From IMG/VR virus record IMGVR_UViG_3300025011_000108, positions 1 through 36,695 of that record: a stretch of DNA of 36,695 bases. One strand, written 5' to 3'. A program made the position numbers and the translations under genes. Shown piece by piece: positions 30,766 to 36,695 of this stretch (its first letter is position 1; each line of letters begins with the position of its first letter). The notes under the pieces are model-generated. The model ran no database searches. It was not told where the DNA came from and saw nothing but the letters and a program-made list of their open reading frames with translations. This stretch comes from a virus.

Positions 30766-32280
30766 TCATGGAGTAAATTTTGCAACTCCGGTTTTTGAGT
30801 AGTTATCGTGAAAAATGAAATCCTTTTGTTTCTGCATCACAATGTCGCCGGATTGTAAATAATTGTCGTGGACCTTGTTACCATATTGGTATGACTGTGA
30901 CCCGTAGATGCCCTTGACTGCCAGAGCCTCAGTGTTATAAATACCCATCAGGTTATTCCCTGATATCTCATTATGCCAGGCAATTGTCTCCCACAAAGAC
31001 AGCATTAATCCCCCGCAGACATTTATCCCCTTGGACATACCTGAGACGAGATTATTTTTGACGCTGAATCCGCAACAATTCAGCCATAATGATATCCCTA
31101 CGCCGTAGGTAGGGTCAGCCCCATAACTGCCGAAAATCTCATTATGTGAAATGTCACAGTTATAGAATCCTGCCTGAACGGAAAAAATCCCAGAAAGACT
31201 CACAGTGTTTGCCGCAATGGGTATGTCCAGGATCAAAGAATTTGTTAAATGATCAAACGAATGTATCCTGGCTATTAATCCATCTTGACCTGTTGCTCGA
31301 TTGAAAGAAAACCTGAACTTATGCCAGTCGTCCCGGCCCGACACTAAGCATTGGTCGATCCCTGATACCAGTACGTGCTGCATACTTCCAAATGTTACAA
31401 CAAGCCTCCCTGCTGCATCATTGGTAGCAGCAGATAATGTTCCAGTGCATATAGTTGGGCACAAACCTTCATCATTTCCATAGCCATCAAAGGCGATCCC
31501 CTCTTCGTCTATGCCATATAATTTATTGTTCGCAACTACTGCCCCGGAAATAACCCCGTAACGAGAAGCTGAAAAGAAAATCCCGGTAATTGCCCCGAAC
31601 AAAGAGGCATCTATCACATTATTTGAAACATCAATCTTTCCATTATCGTCAAAACTTTTAGCTCCACTGATAGAATCTGGCGCCCACTGTGGAGATATTG
31701 CAACAGGGTGAGAAACCTTTCCTGTAAATTTAAAAGAATTGCCAGAGAAAATAACACCTCTTATCCATCGCAAATTAAATGCGCTGTAGCATTGCCCAAA
31801 AGTTCCGACATTATCAATAATCTCTACCGCAGGGATATCACCTCTTGGGCTGTCGAAAGAGAAATTAAACAGATAGGTGGATGATGGATTGTCATCGGTT
31901 AATAACTCACACCCCACTATTGAAAATTTGCGAGGCACAGGCCAACCTGGATGTAAGGGAGCCTGCATGGTTAAATAGTTGCTAGTTAGCCTTATGTTTT
32001 TTAGTGATATGTCAACCGCTCCACAATTTATGATATTTGCAAGACTGACATTTTCCCTGTTATTTACAACAAACGTATCCATTCTACTGCTTCCCAGGAA
32101 TCTGCCGCCAAACATATTTACAGCGTCAGACAGACTGTAGTCGCAATAGTATGTCCCTGGACTAAAAAACAAATCCTTATGTCGATTTGTTGACTTGGCG
32201 GCCCCTATTGCATCAACTATGCTCTGGGTGGTAGTCCCGTAGCTACTTACATCCACCATTGTATCTGAGTTATATCTCAC
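30766..32280 (-). CDS. Right-handed beta-helix tailspike / pectate-lyase-like protein
   Basis: 504 residues. Repeating short strand turns (TFVVNNRENVSLANIINCGA, then VDISLKNIRLTSN, VIFSGNSFKFTG, KIDVSNNVIDASLF, GAVVANNKLYGIDEEGI, NCDISHNEIFGSYG, FSVKNNLVSGM) are typical parallel beta-helix rungs, with NN/SxN turns. Such proteins are tailspikes, often cleaving surface polysaccharides; no catalytic acids can be assigned by eye. The start is GTG 32280, overlapping the upstream TGA (GTGA). Unusually it is encoded between the portal and the MuF gene rather than after the tail genes. Confidence 0.82.
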   Translation of the reverse strand: MRYNSDTMVDVSSYGTTTQSIVDAIGAAKSTNRHKDLFFSPGTYYCDYSLSDAVNMFGGRFLGSSRMDTFVVNNRENVSLANIINCGAVDISLKNIRLTSNYLTMQAPLHPGWPVPRKFSIVGCELLTDDNPSSTYLFNFSFDSPRGDIPAVEIIDNVGTFGQCYSAFNLRWIRGVIFSGNSFKFTGKVSHPVAISPQWAPDSISGAKSFDDNGKIDVSNNVIDASLFGAITGIFFSASRYGVISGAVVANNKLYGIDEEGIAFDGYGNDEGLCPTICTGTLSAATNDAAGRLVVTFGSMQHVLVSGIDQCLVSGRDDWHKFRFSFNRATGQDGLIARIHSFDHLTNSLILDIPIAANTVSLSGIFSVQAGFYNCDISHNEIFGSYGADPTYGVGISLWLNCCGFSVKNNLVSGMSKGINVCGGLMLSLWETIAWHNEISGNNLMGIYNTEALAVKGIYGSQSYQYGNKVHDNYLQSGDIVMQKQKDFIFHDNYSKTGVAKFTP

Positions 32281-32522
32281 TCAAACCACCCTGGATAAAC
32301 CGTCTGCCTAGAGTTAAATGTTACTGTCCCAGCGCCTGTAAAACTAAAACTATCGACAAGGGGGATTATTGAAACGAATATGGGCGATATTGCAAGGTCA
32401 TACACTCCACCTGTACCGTTCAACTCGTGCGCTTCAGATATACCTTTTTCTATCTTGTTCAATAAATCTGCCGAAACACCGGGAGGCGCACCATTCTTCC
32501 ATACTGTTTTTGTGTAGCTCAT
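32277..32522 (-). CDS. Small tail-appendage protein (fiber N-terminus-like)
   Basis: 81 residues. The first 30 residues, YTKTVWKNGAPPGVSADLLN then KIEKGI, are the common phage word 'Y-KT-W-G-P-isa-LN-iE-GI' found at the start of appendage and fiber proteins. The C-terminal half is beta (AISPIFVSIIPLVDSFSF). It may be an adaptor for the adjacent tailspike, which it overlaps (GTGA). The ATG at 32522 overlaps the second TGA after the preceding gene, see the entry at 32519. Confidence 0.65.
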   Translation of the reverse strand: MSYTKTVWKNGAPPGVSADLLNKIEKGISEAHELNGTGGVYDLAISPIFVSIIPLVDSFSFTGAGTVTFNSRQTVYPGWFE

Positions 32523-32590
32523 ATAGGATAAATTTCATCTCCAGGATAAAATGTTTCAGACGGCAAGACCGCTGTCAATTCTACGCATCA
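32519..32590 (-). other. In-frame extension behind the TGA of the tail-appendage gene
   Basis: The gene ending at 32588 stops at TGA (32588-32590); the same frame stays open for 22 more codons (including TAVLPSETFYPGDEIYPI) to a second TGA at 32519-32521, which overlaps the next start as ATGA. The extension repeats the FYPGD words present inside the gene. Either the first TGA is a recent nonsense mutation or it is read through at some rate. Confidence 0.55.
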
Positions 32591-33826
32591 AATTGGGGTA
32601 ACAAGCATATTTTTAGCTTTTATTGTTCCAGGTCCTGCTGAGGTCCTCAACGCCAGACGTGTCCCCGTAGCGGTTACAATTGAAGACGCAACCTGCCCAT
32701 TTTTCTGTACGGTATTTGAAGCCGGACCTCCGAGAAAACAATTGATACTGGTAGTAACTGCACCCTCTGGGAACTCCCACTGGATTAGATATTGCGCCCC
32801 GACCGTTACTCCTACCAATGTTTGGGTAAAATACGATGATGCAGTCGTAAATGTTCCGGTCAGGAACCCTTCTACAACAGACAGCGAAACCCCGCCCTCA
32901 TAAAAGGTCCCCCACTCAGCAGTCCCGTTGCCGAGGTCTCCGTTTACCACTAAATTTTCCACTTTTGTCGTGATCGTAAATGTATCAGACACGCCATTAA
33001 TCGTCACAACTGCATCGGCAGCAGTCTCATACTCAGCACTTGATGTACGCTGCACCTCAAACGTATCGCCAGGATAAAAATCACCAGGAGTGGAAACAAA
33101 ACTCCCGCTACCGTTCAGTCGGTATGCGCCACCTGATACTGAGATGGTGCCGATTCCAACCAGCCCTGTGACGGATACAGGTGCTGAGGTGATAAGTGTT
33201 GATGTGGCAACTCCTGTCTGGTCGGTGATTGTAAACTGATCAGGTGTTGCTGTTGAGTATTCCCATGACCAAGCAGCACATCCACCACCATCAATCAGTG
33301 CCGGAATTCTCCATCCTACACCTATGGCGGTCTCGCCGGTTTCCTCCAGGTACTGTGTTCCATCAGCCACAGTGTACCCTCGCTCGTTCGCGTAGTTGCT
33401 GCCGCTCCCATCCAGTCTCTCGGTGATGGTGACACCGTCCAGATACAGCGTGTGACCGTTACCACTCGCGTCGATCTCAAACGTACCGCCCGCATTTATC
33501 CCCGGCAGATAAGCCCATCTCACGCCATCCCGGAATATGTCAATATCCCAGCAGTCAGGCCCAGGAAAAGTCAGGGTGCCATTCACGCTGCATGTCGGAG
33601 CGTCGCCAGTGGCGGTGATGGTGTCGGTGGTCAACAGGCCGGGGCAAGGGGAGCTGCCCGCGCCCAGGAAGCCTGAGCTTTTGACCTGCTGGGTGGTGTG
33701 GGAGGATGCAGGTGCGTAGGCAATAAGTTTACCATCATCTACTGTGGTGCGATACCAAGCTAGGAGGTTGGCTTGGTCAGGACCCAATCTTCGACGACCA
33801 CCAATTAAACCAAGTGACAAATCCAT
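32588..33826 (-). CDS. Tail-appendage protein with Ig-like and carbohydrate-binding-like domains
   Basis: 412 residues to the first in-frame TGA. The N-terminal 150 residues are Gly/Ser/Thr-rich beta with paired Cys. An Ig-like module with the words GSFVSTPGDFYPGDTFEVQR covers about 240-295, and the C-terminal 120 residues (NLVVNGDLGNGTAEWG, YFTQTLVGVTVGAQYLIQWE) resemble a CBM4/9-type carbohydrate-binding jelly roll. It probably contacts host glycans. TAATG overlap with the upstream gene. The natural end may have been 22 residues further, because the frame continues past the TGA to an ATGA overlap with the next gene. Confidence 0.7.
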   Translation of the reverse strand: MDLSLGLIGGRRRLGPDQANLLAWYRTTVDDGKLIAYAPASSHTTQQVKSSGFLGAGSSPCPGLLTTDTITATGDAPTCSVNGTLTFPGPDCWDIDIFRDGVRWAYLPGINAGGTFEIDASGNGHTLYLDGVTITERLDGSGSNYANERGYTVADGTQYLEETGETAIGVGWRIPALIDGGGCAAWSWEYSTATPDQFTITDQTGVATSTLITSAPVSVTGLVGIGTISVSGGAYRLNGSGSFVSTPGDFYPGDTFEVQRTSSAEYETAADAVVTINGVSDTFTITTKVENLVVNGDLGNGTAEWGTFYEGGVSLSVVEGFLTGTFTTASSYFTQTLVGVTVGAQYLIQWEFPEGAVTTSINCFLGGPASNTVQKNGQVASSIVTATGTRLALRTSAGPGTIKAKNMLVTPI

Positions 33827-34101
33827 TACATTACCGCAAGGTCAACAGCGGTGTTAAATGTAAAAGTCGTGCCTGGATTAATACCAATCACCTGGCCGGG
33901 AGAGATATCAATATAAACCGATCCAGATGAAGAATCAGCACCAATCGTAAAAGCAGAATAATCGCTACTAAAAAACGCCTTGTCTGGCTCATCCGGTATC
34001 CATTCGGTATATGCAGCCACAGATATGATTCGCCGTGGAGCAAATACCGGGAGTTTTGTTCTGATAATTGTATCGTCTGGTGTGCTAAAAGGATTCGGCA
34101 T
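33826..34101 (-). CDS. Small beta-rich protein of the tail-appendage group
   Basis: 91 residues, no recognised family. Predicted all beta (RIISVAAYTEWIPDEPD, AFTIGADSSSGSVYIDISPG, GTTFTFNTAVDLAVM). The ATG has GAGGAA nine bases upstream. It is the first gene after the 245-bp intergenic region and leads the tail-appendage cluster, so it may be an accessory subunit or adaptor of the neighbouring glycan-binding protein. Confidence 0.6.
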   Translation of the reverse strand: MPNPFSTPDDTIIRTKLPVFAPRRIISVAAYTEWIPDEPDKAFFSSDYSAFTIGADSSSGSVYIDISPGQVIGINPGTTFTFNTAVDLAVM

Positions 34102-34346
34102 TGTTATTCCTCAATTGTTTTTGTAATAATTTCAAATACTTAATAATAGAAAGGGAATCCCTAACAAATGATTAAAAAATATATAATCATTTTAATCATT
34201 TGGGTACTTTGTGGGTTGAATTTTCAAAAACCCCCTTAGTAATTATCCAGTTAATCAATCTATAAACATCTAATTTTGAATAAAAACAAATTTTTAAAAC
34301 AATATTAACTAATTAACTGTAAAAAATGTTCAATAATATTCATCAG
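34102..34346. promoter_or_regulatory. A+T-rich intergenic region, largest gap in the late operon
   Basis: 245 bases without a convincing gene, very A+T-rich, between the acidic 48-residue ORF and the tail-appendage genes. It holds a 13-bp perfect inverted repeat (34165-34202) and runs such as TTAACTAATTAACTG. I see no strong sigma70 promoter; several weak TTGAAC and TATATT-like words exist on the - strand with poor spacing. It could carry a phage-specific promoter for the appendage genes or an insertion scar. Confidence 0.4.
34165..34202. repeat. 13-bp perfect inverted repeat
   Basis: CAAATGATTAAAA at 34165-34177 and its exact reverse complement at 34190-34202, separated by 12 bases. The A+T-rich arms make a weak RNA stem but a plausible dimeric protein-binding operator. 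Confidence 0.7.
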
Positions 34347-34493
34347 CTATCTATCAATTGGAGTCTCTTCTTCAAGATCGCCGGCAAGTTCATCATCGCC
34401 GTTTTCCTTTATCCATTCTGCCTGTTCTGCCTCAGGCATATTTTTTACTTTTTCAAAAAGAGTATTAAATTCTTCTATTGACATCCCGCTCAT
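34347..34493 (-). CDS. 48-residue acidic protein coupled to the portal gene
   Basis: A short ORF starting at an ATG that overlaps the portal TGA (ATGA) and ending with TAG at 34347. The peptide is acidic and helical (MSIEEFNTLFEKVKNMPEAE, then WIKENGDDELAGDLEEE). The overlap geometry is the same as elsewhere in the operon, supporting translation. It could be an inhibitor or partner of the GNAT-like domain at the portal C-terminus; this is speculation from position. Confidence 0.6.
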   Translation of the reverse strand: MSGMSIEEFNTLFEKVKNMPEAEQAEWIKENGDDELAGDLEEETPIDR

Positions 34494-34918
34494 ATAAATC
34501 CCTTCTCCCTGGCCGCTGCTGGGGATAAATAAAATTTGACTCCATTAGTTCCTGGTTTTACATCAAACCCTGTTTTAATATAAAAACCAATTGTGCTTGG
34601 TGATCGCTCTGGGGTTAAAGTTACTGCCCCATCTTTCCCGGCAGCAGCAGATGCTTTTACTACCTCCGAAAGCATCTTAACCCCACCTCCCTTCCCAAAA
34701 CTCCCCAATACATTTATTTCCGCAGAATCCTTGCCAATAGAAAAAGAAACAGCAGCATCAAAGATGCCATCATGATCGTGATCTAATCCGATCACTTGCT
34801 TACCTTTTTTACCAGCGTCTTTTAATGCTCCAACAACATAGTTCCTTTGCTTTGAATCCGGCAAGGTCTTTACTTTGTTGATCGCCTCATTTTTATTCGC
34901 TGATGTAATTTTAGAAAT
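34490..34918 (-). other. GNAT-like cargo domain on the portal C-terminus
   Basis: Covers portal residues 493-634. The order beta - GKGGG loop - helix - beta - FYIKTGF matches GNAT motifs A and B, with the loop reading F-G-K-G-G-G in place of the usual R/Q-x-x-G-x-G/A. No portal function needs this domain, so it is probably an appended effector. Confidence 0.6.
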
Positions 34919-36394
34919 TCCAGTCCCACAAAACTGCCCACCACCAGCGCCGCCTGCAGGTTTATGACAACTATTTGCATTTGTTATTTGGTCTTCAAGA
35001 TCATCATCCCCCTGGCCATCATCAGCAGCCATAGGAGGAATGTAAGTTTTCAACGCTGTCATTATCCGTTCAACCCGTTCTTCCGGCAATTCCATAATCT
35101 CCAGCAAATACTGCTCTAGAGGCATAGATAACTGAGCATCCGGAGATGATAGATACTTGGACAATCCTTCAGAACGAATCCGACCGGTTTCTGCTTTATC
35201 TTTATCACTGGGGGCCGACAAATCAGGCCATTCAATCTCGTATCCACCAGCCGGCACTTTCAGAATTCCAAAGGCATTCAACTTATCAATTACCGGCCGC
35301 AATATACAGGGTTCAACAAATGTCTTTCTCCGACCATCACATTGATCATCCCAGGCCTCTGTATCCTGGCTGCTGGATAACTCCCCTCGCTCCGAGCCCT
35401 CAAGGATTCGTTTCGGGATACCAGTTGCAATGGAAATCATCTTCAACTGTAGTTCGCCGTGCTGGGTAGGATCAGCAACTGCAGGGGCTAGACTCTTCAC
35501 GTCCAATCCCTGGAGTTTCATATAACGCTCCAGGTTGTGAACGTACTTCTGGATCTCCTCTTCCAGGGCGGCAGCATCTTGAGGTTGGATGGTAGTGTCT
35601 TCTGCTGCCGTAAATGCCATGCCTGGGAAAGCCCCTTGCCAGAACATCTCAGCCGAGCCACCCACAATCAGCTCCATATTGAGAAGTCTATTATAGATGC
35701 GTTCCAAGCGGGGAAGACCAAGCACATTTGATTCAAGGAGATTATCGGCTATGTGGACAACCCGGCTGTAATGAACGGTTGTTTCCAGGGTGGATGCCGT
35801 ACCAGGGGTATTGGCTATCCTCAATCCATAAGTAAGAGGAAGGCCAAAGCGAGGATCTTTTGGGTCAGTAACATATTGTTTGATCGGAGCATTCGCCTCG
35901 GTAAAAGGTTGGAGATAAAGAAGGTCGTTTGCTCTTTCTACTGGTTGGCCAAGATCCTCGGCCAAATCATTGAATCCCAGCAGTAAAACACCATACTGGC
36001 CAATGCCACTTATCTTATCAGCGCGGATCAGGATATTGTAAATACCCAGTCGCTTTTCTAGCTCTTCCCAAGCCTCTTTATAGGTATCTGAGGAATCATC
36101 CGTGCCGCGTATAATTGGTAAACGACGCCAGCTCGCCTCAACAGGTTTTTCGATAACCTTGCCGGCGATATCTTGCCTCCTGTAGCGGTGGTAATAGTCC
36201 GAGAATTTGATCCCGTCGAGACCAGGATATCCGAGAGCGGTATATACATCCCTCAATCCTCCGAAAGTGGTTGTATTTCCATAAGTGAGTCTTGACCCAA
36301 CAATGCCAGACTGCAATGCCCGGTATAAGGCTACCCGACGGATCTGTTCTGACTTCTCGTTGGCGGTCAACTTGATTGGTGAATTACGCCTCAT
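34490..36394 (-). CDS. DUF1073-type portal protein with C-terminal GNAT-like domain
   Basis: 634 residues. Residues 1-460 are a DUF1073 (PF06381-type) portal: LRDVYTALGYPGLDGIKFSD, YHRYRRQDIAGKVIEKPVEA, SGIGQYGVLLLGFND, LPRLERIYNRLLNMELIVGG, and TGIPKRILEGSERGELSSSQ. The portal forms the dodecameric DNA channel. A Gly-rich linker CHKPAGGAGGGQFCGTG at 476-492 leads to a 140-residue domain with a GNAT look: strands INVLGSFG, the acyl-CoA loop FGKGGGVKMLSEVV, then GAVTLTPERS and FYIKTGF. DUF1073 proteins are labelled 'anti-CBASS Acb1-like' in some databases because of C-terminal additions; here the addition looks like an acetyltransferase instead. ATGA overlaps at both ends. Confidence 0.83.
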   Translation of the reverse strand: MRRNSPIKLTANEKSEQIRRVALYRALQSGIVGSRLTYGNTTTFGGLRDVYTALGYPGLDGIKFSDYYHRYRRQDIAGKVIEKPVEASWRRLPIIRGTDDSSDTYKEAWEELEKRLGIYNILIRADKISGIGQYGVLLLGFNDLAEDLGQPVERANDLLYLQPFTEANAPIKQYVTDPKDPRFGLPLTYGLRIANTPGTASTLETTVHYSRVVHIADNLLESNVLGLPRLERIYNRLLNMELIVGGSAEMFWQGAFPGMAFTAAEDTTIQPQDAAALEEEIQKYVHNLERYMKLQGLDVKSLAPAVADPTQHGELQLKMISIATGIPKRILEGSERGELSSSQDTEAWDDQCDGRRKTFVEPCILRPVIDKLNAFGILKVPAGGYEIEWPDLSAPSDKDKAETGRIRSEGLSKYLSSPDAQLSMPLEQYLLEIMELPEERVERIMTALKTYIPPMAADDGQGDDDLEDQITNANSCHKPAGGAGGGQFCGTGISKITSANKNEAINKVKTLPDSKQRNYVVGALKDAGKKGKQVIGLDHDHDGIFDAAVSFSIGKDSAEINVLGSFGKGGGVKMLSEVVKASAAAGKDGAVTLTPERSPSTIGFYIKTGFDVKPGTNGVKFYLSPAAAREKGFI

Positions 36395-36609
36395 TGTATT
36401 TTCAGCCCCGCACGAATGAAGCAGTCTTTTGCTTCGAGTAGTTTCCGAAAACCCTCTGCTTTCTCCGGACCATCTGGAAGTTCATCCATCATAATATCGG
36501 CCAGATCAGCAATGAGTCTACCAATGACTTGGGAGGATTCAGGCAGATCGCCATAAAAGAAATGTTTGTATATTGGATAAAGATGTTTCGATGCTGGATT
36601 CCTGGCCAT
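36391..36609 (-). CDS. Small helical protein resembling the Acb2/Tad1-hairpin family
   Basis: 72 residues: a FFYG motif near 17-20, a helix (QVIGRLIADLADIMMDELP) and a C-terminal helix with GPEKAEGFRKLLEAKDCFIR. The ELPxGPEK..xLRKLLEAKDCxVRA pattern is common in small phage proteins that I recall as related to Acb2, a homohexameric sponge for cyclic nucleotides of CBASS. Residues that bind nucleotide in Acb2 cannot be checked here. It lies between terminase and portal, starts four bases after the TerL stop and overlaps the portal start (ATGA). Call by resemblance only. Confidence 0.55.
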   Translation of the reverse strand: MARNPASKHLYPIYKHFFYGDLPESSQVIGRLIADLADIMMDELPDGPEKAEGFRKLLEAKDCFIRAGLKIQ

Positions 36610-36613
36610 TATA

Positions 36614-36695
36614 TCACCACGTCCCTACTCGTTTTGTATTGGTTAGTTCATCGAAGGCGTCTGCGGCCGCATCGACCTGATCCTTGAATTTGCCT
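36614..36695 (-). CDS. Terminase large subunit, C-terminal fragment (cut by window edge)
   Basis: The last 26 codons of a gene entering from the right edge, reading KFKDQVDAAADAFDEL and ending TKRVGTW. The D-Q-x-D-A-x-x-x-A-F-x-x-L text is typical of the very C-terminus of TerL nuclease domains, and the neighbour is the portal gene, as expected. The motor and nuclease motifs lie outside the window. Confidence 0.7.
   Translation of the reverse strand, partial: GKFKDQVDAAADAFDELTNTKRVGTW

Noticed and set aside
34141-34210. Rho-independent terminator in the intergenic region
   Set aside because: The inverted repeat is almost pure A+T and lacks both a G+C stem and a distinct T run, so an operator or neutral repeat is more likely.
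1-36695. Integrase, att site, tRNA genes or CRISPR array
   Set aside because: No matching motif, cloverleaf or regularly spaced repeat was seen on reading either strand.

Overview
The window is part of a double-stranded DNA tailed phage or prophage (Caudoviricetes). A lambda-like tail tube protein, a frameshifted G/GT tail-assembly chaperone and a 909-residue tape measure protein, with no sheath or baseplate wedge genes, indicate siphovirus morphology. Three predicted phage lipoproteins with lipoboxes suggest a Gram-negative host; the host itself cannot be named from the sequence. No tRNA, rRNA, CRISPR array, integrase or insertion sequence was seen. Genes are packed very tightly: most starts overlap the previous stop as ATGA, GTGA, TGATG or TAATG, and this was used to choose many starts.

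Layout. Positions 1-4675 (+ strand) are the end of a DNA-metabolism operon: the 3' part of a 5'-3' exonuclease/flap endonuclease, a T4 endonuclease VII-like resolvase, and an Mre11-Rad50 (SbcCD)-like system in which the Rad50 ATPase is split into two genes on either side of the SbcD nuclease gene. Small Cys-rich and coiled-coil ORFs lie between them. Positions 36695-4670 (- strand) are one long late operon that converges on the first. In transcription order it holds the TerL 3' end, an Acb2-like small protein, a portal with a GNAT-like C-terminal domain, tail-appendage genes (lectin-like protein, beta-helix tailspike, small membrane peptides), MuF-like protein, DUF2213-type protease/scaffold, decoration protein, encapsulin-type major capsid protein, a five-gene glycan-modification cassette (MptE-like Rossmann protein, hexapeptide acyltransferase, two paralogous glycosyltransferases, sulfotransferase-like protein), head-tail connectors, tail terminator, tail tube, G/GT chaperones, tape measure, tail-tip proteins, and a lysis/envelope module (lipoproteins, holin-like and coiled-coil membrane proteins, lysozyme-like endolysin, ferredoxin-like protein).

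How it works together. The left operon probably handles recombination, end processing and branched-DNA resolution before packaging. The late operon builds and fills the capsid, assembles a long flexible tail and lyses the cell. The least routine elements are the split Rad50 around SbcD, the glycosyl/acetyl/sulfotransferase cassette inside the head operon, the GNAT-like domain on the portal, an in-frame TGA in a tail-appendage gene, the ferredoxin-like protein next to the endolysin, and a clear A AAA AAC frameshift site in the chaperone gene. All functions are inferred by reading motifs; no database search was run.
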